Origin: JBMYQA01 sp049600855
Lineage (GTDB): Bacteria > Bacteroidota > Bacteroidia > Cytophagales > Flammeovirgaceae
Reading direction: 5' to 3'
Assembly (NCBI GenBank): GCA_049600855.1
Contig: JBMYQA010000113.1
Coordinates: 1 to 17,270 of the forward strand
DNA: 17,270 nucleotides
The translations under genes and the position numbers were made by a program. Under the pieces are notes generated by a model. The model searched no databases and was not told the origin of the DNA. It was given only the letters and a program-made list of their open reading frames with translations. Of the stretch, positions 1 to 8,079 are shown piece by piece (the stretch's first letter is position 1; the number at the start of each line of letters is the position of its first letter).

Positions 1-3000
1 TTACAATGATTGAACAAAGTGTAAGAGAGCAGACAAACTTAGAAATTGGTAGATTAGCGTTCCGAAATAATAGCGAAGAGTACATTAGTGAGTGGATTTG
101 TGATATTGCAAATTACTACAATAGTGGCGCTAATTTAGTAGAAGATGAAAATGAAATTCTTCAACTTGTAACTATTAATCACCGTGCAGGTTTAAAGGCT
201 AAGCGTTCTACAGCTTATGAAGCTGCATTGAGATACTTCCAAACTGGTATTGATAACCTTCTCCGAGCATACGATTGGAACAATCAATATGAGCTTGCAT
301 TTAACCTTACAAAAAACTTTGCGGAATGTTGTTACTTACTCACTCGATTTGATGCGGCAGAGGCGGCCTTTTCGCAGTTACTAATGAATAGTAAAACAGT
401 AACTGAGAAAGGAGAAATTCTTATCATGATGAGTTCATTATACTCTAACACCCTAAAGTTTGAAGATGCATTAGCAACCTGTAAAAAAGCAGTAAGTCAA
501 TTAGGGTTTGATGTACCTGATGGACAAGAAGCGACTCAGAAAGCATTTGCCGCAGAACTTGAGAAAATCGAATCGTTGAGGCAAGAGAAAGGCTATCAGG
601 ATATGGGAGACCTTGTTCATGCTGAACCTATAAAGGATCAAAATACATTATACGCGTTAAATGCTTGCTTACAAGGTTGGGCAAGTGCTTACATGTGCAA
701 TGATTTTGATACGGTGTTTTGGCTTGCGGCTAAAATCACTTCAATATCCTTAGAGTTTGGAGTAGCACCAGAATCAGCATATGGAGTTTTGGCTCAAGGT
801 ATTTATTTATCTAATGTTACTGGTGATTACAACCAAGGTTATGAATATGGCAAAACAGGTCTTGCTATTAATGAACGATTCAATGACATGAGTCTAAAAA
901 CGCCTATAAATCACCTTATGGGTACTTTTGTAGGTTTTTGGAAACTTCCCTTGCGAGAAAACTTTCAATTTTTCAAGCAAGCTTATGAATCAGGAATGAT
1001 TACTGGAAACTATACCTATACGGGTTATGCCCATGCTGTAAAAACAAGGCATGCTTACTTTATGGGAGAGCCTCTTCAAGAGCTTGCCGAGGAATGTAAT
1101 CGTTCAGTTACTGTACTGTCCAAGATTAAAATGGAAAGTATGATTGCATTAATGAGCCCCAATTATGCTTTAATTAAATGCCTTTTAGGTGAAACTGAAA
1201 GTGCTACTACCATTGATTGTGACATATTTAACGAAAAAACATACTTAGAGAATGTTGGCCAAATACCTATTTATTTAGCCGTACTATACCCACTCAAATC
1301 GAGAATGTTTTTTTATGCTAAAGAGTATCAGAAAGGAATAGAAAATTATGAGCTCGCAGTACCTAATATGGTGGCTCTATTTGGTACAATTTGGAATGTT
1401 TTTCACAATCTAAATGGCAGTTTAAATCTAGCAGGTTTATGCCATGAGCAATTAAATCCAGCTCATTTAGATAAAATAAAAGAAAATCAAACTCAAATGA
1501 AGGTATGGGCAGACACTTGCCCTAACAACTTCATGCATCAATATATTTTAATTGAAGCAGAGGTAGCGAACTTGGAGGGTAACTACTTGGAAGCTATGGA
1601 TTTTTATGATAAAGCTATTTCACTTGCTCAAGAAAATAACTTTATAGATGATGAAGCATTAGCAAATGAGCTTGCTGGAGAGTTTTACATTAAAATACAG
1701 AAAAAGCATATTGCTGCTTTATACATGAAACGTGCACATTATGCCTATTCCATGTGGGGAGCAAAAACCAAAATGGAAGATTTAGAACACACCTATCCGC
1801 TTCTATTAGAACGGACAAACCTAACTTATACCATTGAATCTACCCAGACGGTTTCTCCAATGACCACCAATCAAACTATTGCGAGTACCACTCACTTAGG
1901 CGGTAGTTTAGATTTGAATACCTTATTAAAGGCAACACAGGCAATTACTGGTGAAATTAAGCTAGAGAATTTACTAGATAAGTTATTGCGGATTGTTGCT
2001 GAAAACGCAGGTGCTGATCAAGTATATTTAGTACTGAACAATAAAAAAGAATTCCGAATTGAGGCATCATATAGTATAGACGAAAAAGAGTCTTCCGTAC
2101 TGCAATCTATTCCTTTGGATGAAGAAACCGATGATTTGCCTACTGGAATTATAAACTATGCTTTAAGATCGCGAAAAGACGTCATTTTAAATGATGCATC
2201 TAAAGAAGGACAATTTCAGCATAATGCTTATGTGGAAAAATATGCGCCTAAATCTGTACTTGCGGGTTTAATTTGGAAGCGAGGAGATATCAGAGCGGTA
2301 CTTTATCTTGAAAATAAACAGACATCTGGCGTATTCACAGCAAAACGGGTAGAGCTACTCAGCATGCTTTCGTCTCAAATTGTAATTTCAATTGATAATG
2401 CATTGCTTTATCAAAATACAGAAAACTTAGTTGAAGAAAGAACCATTGAATTAAGGGAGAAAAATAAACGTATTACAGACAGTATCATGTATGCAGAAAC
2501 GATTCAAGGAGCAATTCTTCCCGATAAGGAAGACTTTGAATCATTTTTCGCTGATCACTTTGTCATTTACCGCCCTAAGGATATTGTTTCTGGAGATTTC
2601 TACTGGTTAAATGAAGTAAATGGCTCTGCTGTACTGGCTTGTATAGATTGTACGGGACATGGTGTACCAGGTGCATTCATGAGTATGATTGGTAATACCC
2701 TTTTGGATGAAATTGTCATTCAAAAACAACATACAGATCCTGCGGCTATTCTCTCTTTACTTCATAAAAACATCCGAACGGCCTTAAAACAAGAAAGTGG
2801 GCAAAATACGGATGGTATGGATATGTCGATCTGTGTATTTACCAAAACAGGTGAAGGCAAATATAGATTGGATTTTGCAGGGGCAAAACGAGCAATTTGG
2901 GTAACTAAAGACCGTGAATTTGAAGTTGTAACTGGAGATCGTAAATCGATTGGAGGGTTTCAAAAGGAAGTTGAACGCAAGTTTAACACCAAAACATTAG

Positions 3001-3224
3001 AGCTGTCTTCAGGCGATATGGTTTACCAATTCACTGATGGATTTGCCGATCAAAATAATCCTGACATGAAACGATTTGGTTCCAAAAGATTACGCCAACT
3101 CATTAGTTCGTACACCAAAATTCCATTACCTAAGCAACGAGAGCTACTTGAAAATAATTTTGATGTATTTAGAGCTGGTGAGCCTCAACGCGATGATATT
3201 ACCCTGATGGCCATTCAGTTATAA
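1..3224 (+). CDS. Helical-repeat/GAF/SpoIIE-type PP2C phosphatase signalling protein (5' partial)
   Basis: The frame is open to the left edge and the first ATG (position 6) falls inside a conserved region, so the real start is upstream. Counting from that ATG (1072 aa), residues 1-600 are TPR-like helices with the 'KAKRSTAYEAALRYF' pattern that follows the AAA ATPase in large Ser/Thr-kinase/AAA/TPR signalling proteins. Residues about 650-800 form a GAF domain, 805-835 a coiled coil ('LVEERTIELREKNKRITDS'), and 845-1072 a SpoIIE-type PP2C Ser/Thr phosphatase. Metal-binding aspartates look intact: D864 in 'SGDFYW', D881 in 'DCTGHG', D1011 in 'TDG', and D1063-D1064 in 'RDD' near the end. It probably dephosphorylates a protein partner in response to a GAF-sensed signal in the cytoplasm. 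That a kinase and AAA ATPase lie upstream is inference from family architecture. A terminator follows the stop codon. Confidence 0.85.
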   Translation, partial: TMIEQSVREQTNLEIGRLAFRNNSEEYISEWICDIANYYNSGANLVEDENEILQLVTINHRAGLKAKRSTAYEAALRYFQTGIDNLLRAYDWNNQYELAFNLTKNFAECCYLLTRFDAAEAAFSQLLMNSKTVTEKGEILIMMSSLYSNTLKFEDALATCKKAVSQLGFDVPDGQEATQKAFAAELEKIESLRQEKGYQDMGDLVHAEPIKDQNTLYALNACLQGWASAYMCNDFDTVFWLAAKITSISLEFGVAPESAYGVLAQGIYLSNVTGDYNQGYEYGKTGLAINERFNDMSLKTPINHLMGTFVGFWKLPLRENFQFFKQAYESGMITGNYTYTGYAHAVKTRHAYFMGEPLQELAEECNRSVTVLSKIKMESMIALMSPNYALIKCLLGETESATTIDCDIFNEKTYLENVGQIPIYLAVLYPLKSRMFFYAKEYQKGIENYELAVPNMVALFGTIWNVFHNLNGSLNLAGLCHEQLNPAHLDKIKENQTQMKVWADTCPNNFMHQYILIEAEVANLEGNYLEAMDFYDKAISLAQENNFIDDEALANELAGEFYIKIQKKHIAALYMKRAHYAYSMWGAKTKMEDLEHTYPLLLERTNLTYTIESTQTVSPMTTNQTIASTTHLGGSLDLNTLLKATQAITGEIKLENLLDKLLRIVAENAGADQVYLVLNNKKEFRIEASYSIDEKESSVLQSIPLDEETDDLPTGIINYALRSRKDVILNDASKEGQFQHNAYVEKYAPKSVLAGLIWKRGDIRAVLYLENKQTSGVFTAKRVELLSMLSSQIVISIDNALLYQNTENLVEERTIELREKNKRITDSIMYAETIQGAILPDKEDFESFFADHFVIYRPKDIVSGDFYWLNEVNGSAVLACIDCTGHGVPGAFMSMIGNTLLDEIVIQKQHTDPAAILSLLHKNIRTALKQESGQNTDGMDMSICVFTKTGEGKYRLDFAGAKRAIWVTKDREFEVVTGDRKSIGGFQKEVERKFNTKTLELSSGDMVYQFTDGFADQNNPDMKRFGSKRLRQLISSYTKIPLPKQRELLENNFDVFRAGEPQRDDITLMAIQL

Positions 3225-3263
3225 ACATACTCCCCTTATTTAGGTACACTATTTTATCATGTT

Positions 3264-3289
3264 GCCCAAGTTCAAGCTTGGGCTTTTTT
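3264..3289 (+). terminator. Rho-independent terminator after the SpoIIE gene
   Basis: A perfect 7-bp stem, GCCCAAG (3264-3270) and CTTGGGC (3277-3283), encloses a 6-nt loop and is followed by six T residues (3284-3289). It lies 40 bp after the SpoIIE stop codon and ends only 15 nt before the ATG of the next gene, so it could also act as a leader attenuator for that gene. Confidence 0.8.
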
Positions 3290-3304
3290 AATGCTTTATT
3301 TACT

Positions 3305-4834
3305 ATGAAACAACTCCAACAAATCATCCATAGCCTTCCTAAAAGATTCAAAAAACATCGTGCTCAAGGTTATGTAGGGGCTTTTCATTTTAAATTGCAT
3401 GGAGATTGTGATTCTTTTACGATCACCATTCAAGATGGAAATTGCACGATAGCCACAGGTTTAGTTGGCAAAGCCAGTTGTACGCTTGAATTGAGCTGTC
3501 AAGATTATATTGATCTTGAATCTGGGACACTCCAGGTGCAAGAAGCTTTTCTAAGCCAAAAAATCACCACGAATAATGTACTGGAAGCCATGAACTTTGG
3601 CAACTTTTTTCAACCTTACTATAAATACAATTCAATACCTAAACAAGTTCTTGAATCTAGGAAGCCCCAACATGGCCCACTAGTTGGCATTCGAATTCTT
3701 GATTTCAGCCGTTTGCTACCAGGGCCACTTGCTACCATGATGCTAGCTGATATGGGAGCGGAAGTCATTAAAATTGAACATCCTGATTTTCCTGATTATG
3801 TGCGCAATTACCCTCCTTTTATTAAAGGCGTATCAGCAAACTATTTAGCTTTAAACCGCTCTAAAAGAAGCTTATCCCTTGATTACCAATCAGAAAGTGG
3901 AAAAGAAACCTTCTTTCAATTAATCCGAACAGCAGATCTCGTTGTGGAGCAATTTCGACCAGGAGTGATGGATGAATGGGGCATCGGTTATGAAATCGCA
4001 AAAACCATCAATCCACGCATTAGCTATGTCTCTTTAACGGGATATGGACAAACGGGGCATTTAGCACAAAAAGCTGGGCATGATCTTAACTACATGGCCT
4101 ACTCAGGTGTCTTAGGATTAATCAAAGATCAAAACGGGAAACCCGTTATACCTGGCGTACAGCTTGCAGATATTGCTGCGGGTTCTTATATGACTGTATC
4201 GGCATGTACGAGCGCGCTGTTAGCCAGAGCACAAACAGGAAAAGGGCAACATGTAGATGTAGCCATGCTTGATGGCTTACTCCCATTAATTACTTTACCT
4301 TTTGCACAATATCAAGCTTCAGGGAAAGTTCATCATAATGACGAGCTACCTTTATCGGGTGCTTTGGCGAATTATAATGTTTACGAATGTTCGGATGGTA
4401 AATGGTTGGCGCTAGGCGCCTTAGAGCCTAAGTTTTGGAAGAACTTCTGCCAGTTCCTCGGTAAACCAGATTGGGCAGCATTGGTTTCTTTTGACCAAGC
4501 ATCATCTAAAGCATTGCAGCAAGAAGTCAGTCAGGTATTTAAACAAAAAAAACAAGCCGATTGGTTGCTAGAAGCTGAAAAGTTTGATGTTTGTTTATCG
4601 CCCATAGCCCTGCTCAATGAATTGGAAGGGAATTTGCATTTGCAAGCACGTAACATGATCATTACGGAACATCATGAAAAGGTTGGCGATTTTAAAAACA
4701 TTGGAATCCCGATTAAATTTGGCGGTACACCAGCAAAACCAGCTTGGTCTGCTCCACAAATTGGGGATGATACCCAGGCGATCCTAAAAGAGTTAGACGA
4801 ACTAAGACATGACACCAATACCCTTAAAACATAG
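3305..4834 (+). CDS. SCP2 domain fused to an alpha-methylacyl-CoA racemase-like class III CoA-transferase family protein
   Basis: 509 aa. The ATG at 3305 is preferred over an in-frame TTG at 3278, which lies inside the terminator hairpin. Residues about 10-105 resemble the SCP2 sterol/lipid-carrier fold; residues 124-495 are a CaiB/BaiF family III CoA-transferase domain ('RILDFSRLLPGPLATMMLAD'). The residues favour racemase over transferase: H259 in 'GHDLNY', D289 in 'QLADIAAGS' and E374 in 'GALEPKFW' have the same spacing (30 and 115) as His126, Asp156 and Glu241 of Mycobacterium tuberculosis MCR, recalled from the literature. The likely reaction is epimerisation of 2-methylacyl-CoA in branched-lipid metabolism in the cytoplasm, with SCP2 perhaps presenting the acyl substrate. 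No signal peptide. The end overlaps the PorP-like gene by 26 bp, suggesting co-transcription. The true substrate is unknown; CoA transfer remains possible. Confidence 0.85.
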   Translation: MKQLQQIIHSLPKRFKKHRAQGYVGAFHFKLHGDCDSFTITIQDGNCTIATGLVGKASCTLELSCQDYIDLESGTLQVQEAFLSQKITTNNVLEAMNFGNFFQPYYKYNSIPKQVLESRKPQHGPLVGIRILDFSRLLPGPLATMMLADMGAEVIKIEHPDFPDYVRNYPPFIKGVSANYLALNRSKRSLSLDYQSESGKETFFQLIRTADLVVEQFRPGVMDEWGIGYEIAKTINPRISYVSLTGYGQTGHLAQKAGHDLNYMAYSGVLGLIKDQNGKPVIPGVQLADIAAGSYMTVSACTSALLARAQTGKGQHVDVAMLDGLLPLITLPFAQYQASGKVHHNDELPLSGALANYNVYECSDGKWLALGALEPKFWKNFCQFLGKPDWAALVSFDQASSKALQQEVSQVFKQKKQADWLLEAEKFDVCLSPIALLNELEGNLHLQARNMIITEHHEKVGDFKNIGIPIKFGGTPAKPAWSAPQIGDDTQAILKELDELRHDTNTLKT

Positions 4835-5807
4835 CTTAAGCCTTTTTTGTGCCATATGTTTATTATTGATGGGCGTTCAACAGAGTAACGCACAAGATCC
4901 TAACTTTACGCAATTTTATATATCGCCCATAAACCTTAACCCAGCTTTTACAGGAACTACTCCTCACTATCGCTTTACCTCCATCTATCGCAATCAATGG
5001 CTTTCTATCCCCGAAAGCTATGAAACTAATATTGCTGCCTTTGAGTACAACTGGGATTATTACAGTAGTGGCATTGGTGTGATTCTTTCCAATGATCGCG
5101 CTCAAGATTTTGGTTACATGAGTAATAGTTTACAAATCAGTTATGCTTATGCGGCACAACTCACCAAAACACGCTTTTTGCGATTTGGCCTTCAGGCAGG
5201 TTATGTATTGCGGAACTTCGGTTACAGCAACTTACTGTTTAGCGATCAAATTACCAATGGAGGAGCTACGCAAGAAGATTTTGAAAATGTATTACAAGGC
5301 TTTCCCGATTTCTCTTTTGGAACCGTCTACTATTCTTCACTTTTTTGGGCAGGCGTAGCTGTTCATCATTTTAATACCCCTCGTTTAAATGCGATAGGAG
5401 AAATAGCAGATCGTTATCCTGCTCGATTATCCGCTCATATGGGGGGGCGTTTCGTCTTTAAAAATGGAAAAAAAGAAGTGTTTAAAGTCCAACCTGCCGT
5501 ACTTTTTGAGCGCCAAGGGGATTTTATGAAATATACAGCGGGCGTTAACCTGGCATCCTCTGCACTATTTGCTGGAGTTTGGCTCCGCGCATTTACCAAC
5601 GGAGGCCAAGATGCCGCTAGTTTACTCGTAGGCTTTCGTAAAAATAGTTTCAAACTTGCCTATAGTTACGATCAAACCATCTCAGATGCGGCAGGAAAAA
5701 CAGGTGGCTCACATGAAATCTCCATTACCATTGAGCCAAGTCGGGATAATCGTTACAAAGGAAAATCGAAGTGGAGTAAATTCTTAGAATGCCCTGTCGT
5801 TTTCTAA
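4809..5807 (+). CDS. PorP/SprF family type IX secretion system outer-membrane protein
   Basis: 332 aa. A signal peptide spans residues 1-28, with cleavage likely at 'SNA|QDPNFTQ'. The mature start, 'QDPNFTQFYISPINLNPAFTG', is the hallmark of the PorP/SprF family, followed by 'YRNQW' and alternating beta-strand sequence ('GIGVILSNDRAQDFG', 'LRFGLQAGYVLRNFG') expected of an outer-membrane barrel. Such proteins act in or beside the T9SS/gliding machinery and often help attach SprB-like cargo or recognise type B sorting domains. The ATG at 4809 is chosen because it gives a complete signal peptide; it overlaps the upstream racemase gene by 26 bp, implying translational coupling. Bacteroidota carry many PorP/SprF paralogues, and this one lacks the usual neighbouring giant adhesin or gld/spr genes, so its partner is unclear. 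A G7 run (5441-5447) sits in the second half. Confidence 0.9.
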   Translation: MTPIPLKHSLSLFCAICLLLMGVQQSNAQDPNFTQFYISPINLNPAFTGTTPHYRFTSIYRNQWLSIPESYETNIAAFEYNWDYYSSGIGVILSNDRAQDFGYMSNSLQISYAYAAQLTKTRFLRFGLQAGYVLRNFGYSNLLFSDQITNGGATQEDFENVLQGFPDFSFGTVYYSSLFWAGVAVHHFNTPRLNAIGEIADRYPARLSAHMGGRFVFKNGKKEVFKVQPAVLFERQGDFMKYTAGVNLASSALFAGVWLRAFTNGGQDAASLLVGFRKNSFKLAYSYDQTISDAAGKTGGSHEISITIEPSRDNRYKGKSKWSKFLECPVVF

Positions 5808-5818
5808 CATTTTTGACA

Positions 5819-5855
5819 ACTATCACAGGTTATTGCAAACATAACCTGTGATAGT
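5819..5855. terminator. Strong hairpin between convergent genes (probable shared terminator)
   Basis: A perfect 15-bp inverted repeat, ACTATCACAGGTTAT (5819-5833) and its reverse complement (5841-5855), with a 7-nt loop. It lies 11 bp after the PorP-like stop and 25 bp from the end of the minus-strand hydrolase gene, so it is placed to end transcription from both sides. Neither side has a clear T run, so it may block read-through or protect the 3' ends rather than act as a classic intrinsic terminator. Confidence 0.55.
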
Positions 5856-5880
5856 ACCTAGCAAGAACAAGCGATTTAAA

Positions 5881-7419
5881 TTATTTATCTACTCTCATGG
5901 GATGAAGTTCTTCGAAAAAGATATCGTAATTGGGTACATCGAAAGTTAAGCGTTTGATTTTTAGATTATTATCTGTGTTAAACTTTACAGTACCGAAATT
6001 ATACCATGCTTGAGGATATTTCCATTCAATTTTCCATACATCATAATGCCAATGTTTCAAAGTAGCTGCATATTCTTTCGTATGCTCGAATGAGAGTTGT
6101 AATTCGCCATTTTCTAAACTCACGTCAATATTTCCATAGTTCGCAGCATGATAAGTACCTACATAACTTTCGAGCGGTAAAGAGGGTTTTGTATCCATTA
6201 TACGAGCTTTTTCACGATCGGAAATCCGCGTATCTTCTGCTGAACGTTTATTTCGAGCTTCGAGCATATCCGTTGACCAGTCTTTTCCAGAAACACCTAA
6301 AAATGCATCTAGCGTATAGTATGTGGCTGCCATAATGGGACTTTTCATGCCATTGGTCAATACCACTACGCCTAAGTTTTCATCAGGAATCAGGTTTACT
6401 GCCGTAATCATTCCATCGTAACCACCTGTATGCCCAACTCGCATTCGTCCGTGATAATCGCTGAGTGCCCAACCTAGTCCATAGCCATTAAAATGGCGTT
6501 TAAAATCATTCGGTTTAGTTTGGTCTACTGTAAATGTATTGTGTGGAGTCCAAAGGCGGTTGAGTGAAGCAGGAGTTAACAACGTATCTTTTCCATGCAC
6601 TCCATGATTAAGATTGAAAATCATCCACTTACACACATCATTTACACTTGCCACAATTCCCCCCATAGCGGCAACGGTTTCCCAATCTACCCAAGGAATC
6701 GGAATATTCTTCCCATCTTGAAAAGCATGTGGTGTTGCATAATTTCCGATTTTATCTAACGCTTTCAGTGAGGTAACTGCGCTCGACATGCCCAATGGCT
6801 CAAAAAATCGCTCTTTTACATTTTCACCCCAAGTTTTTCCAGTTACTGTACGAATGAGCTCTCCAGCAGTGATGTACATCAGATTGGAATAACCATAACC
6901 ATCTCTAAACTCATAAGCAGGTGGTAAATGCTTCATTCGTTTAATAATTTCTTCAGCCGTAAGGTCTGCTTTATACCAAATCACATCTCCACTAAAGGTT
7001 CCTAATCCTACGCGATGACACAACAAATCTTCAACAGTAACCGCTTGACTCACATAAGTGTCATATAACTCAAAATAGGGCAAGTAGTCTTTAACCTTAT
7101 CTGTCCAAGAGAGTTTACCTTCTTGCACTAATTGAGCAATAATGGCACCTGTAAAAGCCTTCGAATTAGAAGCAATGGCATATAAGGTGTTTTCATCGGG
7201 TTTTTCACTTTTTCCCACCTCTTTTACTCCGTAGCCCTTGGCAAAAATCATTTCTCCATCCTTCACAATCCCAATGCTCATACTTGGAATTCCCCAATCA
7301 TTAGTGATTTTTTCATAATAAGCATCTAATTTTTTTATCAATGCTTTTTGTTCCTTGTCTTGTGCCTGTAGCGTTGGCATCACCAATAAGCACACAAAAA
7401 AAGTAATGAGTCTTTTCAT
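5881..7419 (-). CDS. Exported beta-lactamase-like serine hydrolase (class C / PBP4* type) with C-terminal DUF3471-like domain
   Basis: 512 aa from the ATG at 7417-7419. An in-frame start at 7461 would put 14 extra residues before a normal signal peptide, so the shorter form is preferred. Signal peptide: residues 1-19 ('MKRLITFFVCLLVMPTLQA'). The beta-lactamase/transpeptidase domain spans about 25-380 with all three active-site motifs: S84-N-S-K87, Y177-S-N179 and H330-T-G332 (the HTG version of KTG). Residues about 411-505 resemble the DUF3471 beta-rich domain often found after such hydrolases ('LESYVGTYHAANYGNIDVSLENGELQL'). It likely acts in the periplasm as a D-aminopeptidase, esterase or carboxypeptidase; the substrate cannot be read from the sequence, and antibiotic resistance should not be assumed. 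It is divergent from the small membrane protein at 7607, with a CRP-like palindrome in the shared upstream region. Confidence 0.9.
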   Translation of the reverse strand: MKRLITFFVCLLVMPTLQAQDKEQKALIKKLDAYYEKITNDWGIPSMSIGIVKDGEMIFAKGYGVKEVGKSEKPDENTLYAIASNSKAFTGAIIAQLVQEGKLSWTDKVKDYLPYFELYDTYVSQAVTVEDLLCHRVGLGTFSGDVIWYKADLTAEEIIKRMKHLPPAYEFRDGYGYSNLMYITAGELIRTVTGKTWGENVKERFFEPLGMSSAVTSLKALDKIGNYATPHAFQDGKNIPIPWVDWETVAAMGGIVASVNDVCKWMIFNLNHGVHGKDTLLTPASLNRLWTPHNTFTVDQTKPNDFKRHFNGYGLGWALSDYHGRMRVGHTGGYDGMITAVNLIPDENLGVVVLTNGMKSPIMAATYYTLDAFLGVSGKDWSTDMLEARNKRSAEDTRISDREKARIMDTKPSLPLESYVGTYHAANYGNIDVSLENGELQLSFEHTKEYAATLKHWHYDVWKIEWKYPQAWYNFGTVKFNTDNNLKIKRLTFDVPNYDIFFEELHPMRVDK

Positions 7420-7484
7420 TGTTAATTGATTAGTTGAAGGCAGAAAGTTACGAAACATCACGCAGATATCAGGACACTTAAATT

Positions 7485-7506
7485 AAAAGTGATTTAAGTC
7501 ACATTT
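7485..7506. promoter_or_regulatory. CRP/FNR-family-like operator palindrome
   Basis: The half sites GTGA (7489-7492) and TCAC (7499-7502) are separated by 6 bp (TTTAAG) and flanked by AAAA and ATTT. By eye, 18 of 22 positions match the E. coli CRP consensus (AAATGTGA-N6-TCACATTT plus its centre). It lies 66 bp before the hydrolase start and 100 bp before the 7607 gene, so it could control either. An overlapping 8-bp inverted repeat, ACTTAAAT (7476-7483) and ATTTAAGT (7492-7499), shares one arm. Which regulator binds it, if any, is inference. Confidence 0.4.
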
Positions 7507-7532
7507 TTTTTAATTATAAATCTCTTCTTATT

Positions 7533-7540
7533 CAAACTTA
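7533..7540 (-). promoter_or_regulatory. Possible Bacteroidota -7 promoter box for the serine hydrolase gene
   Basis: On the minus strand this reads TAAGTTTG, an exact match to the Bacteroidota -7 consensus TAnnTTTG, about 114 bp upstream of the hydrolase ATG. I see no TTG (-33) element at the expected distance, so support is partial. If real, the CRP-like palindrome at 7485-7506 lies just downstream of the transcription start, a position that would suit repression. Confidence 0.3.
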
Positions 7541-7606
7541 TATCCTTCATTTAATTCCATATTTCCTGTTCATTTGTAAATGGCTTAATTAACAAACGGA
7601 TTTATC

Positions 7607-8017
7607 ATGACACACACTGAAAAAACTACCATCGGGAAATATTCCAGTTTCGATGAGGCTAATCGCATCATTTACTGGCTTGCAAAACAGAATTATCCTA
7701 CAGATGAGCTTTACATTCGAAAAATGTACAACAAAAAGAAAGGGTTCAGCTTAGGATTTATCGCCACCTTAGGAGGAATAATCGGCTTAGGGATGGTGGT
7801 TACGGCAAACAACTCCACAACTTTATCATTAATCGTTTTTGGAGGCATTGCATTCCTGATTATCGCTGGACTTTATAGCTATAAAAAAGCTTTTTCAAAA
7901 TCAAAAAGAAAAGAAAAGCATAAGGTTAAAAAAGTACAAGATTGTTATTTACTGAAAGCAGAAACAATAGAAGATGCAAAAATGATTAAAACGTTGCTAG
8001 GCAAAATCACGGCGTAG
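7607..8017 (+). CDS. Small two-helix membrane protein, possibly general-stress-protein-17M/YflT-like
   Basis: 136 aa, starting at the ATG at 7607. Residues 8-40 ('IGKYSSFDEANRIIYWLAKQNY') resemble the start of general stress protein 17M/YflT-type domains, in which a short alpha/beta unit precedes a pair of membrane helices. Two hydrophobic segments follow, about 47-66 (rich in glycine, 'ATLGGIIGLGM') and 72-92. After a strongly basic linker (94-109) comes a second short alpha/beta piece, 'DCYLLKAETIEDAKMIKTLL'. I do not recognise a specific function; the stress-protein link rests on pattern similarity only. It is divergent from the serine hydrolase, shares its upstream region and CRP-like palindrome, and is closed by a terminator at 8055-8079. 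Confidence 0.75.
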   Translation: MTHTEKTTIGKYSSFDEANRIIYWLAKQNYPTDELYIRKMYNKKKGFSLGFIATLGGIIGLGMVVTANNSTTLSLIVFGGIAFLIIAGLYSYKKAFSKSKRKEKHKVKKVQDCYLLKAETIEDAKMIKTLLGKITA

Positions 8018-8054
8018 TATCAATAATTAACTAATTTCATTTTCAAATTAAAAG

Positions 8055-8079
8055 GCGAGCGTTTACGTTCGCTTTTTTT
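8055..8079 (+). terminator. Rho-independent terminator after the small membrane protein
   Basis: A 7-bp stem, GCGAGCG (8055-8061) and CGTTCGC (8066-8072), has one G-T wobble and a TTTA loop, and is followed by seven T residues (8073-8079). It starts 37 bp after the stop codon at 8017. Confidence 0.8.

Noticed and set aside
3278..3304. In-frame TTG start for the racemase gene
   Set aside because: It lies inside the terminator stem and adds nine residues unlike the SCP2 start; the ATG at 3305 fits better.
4672..4893. Minus-strand open frame of 73 codons
   Set aside because: It lies opposite the end of the racemase gene and start of the PorP gene, with no recognisable domain; a shadow frame.
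5143..5358. Plus-strand open frame of 71 codons inside the PorP-like gene
   Set aside because: It is out of frame within a well-supported gene and the peptide has no family features.
7420..7461. Longer N-terminus for the serine hydrolase
   Set aside because: It would bury a complete signal peptide behind 14 residues and begin upstream of the normal exported start.
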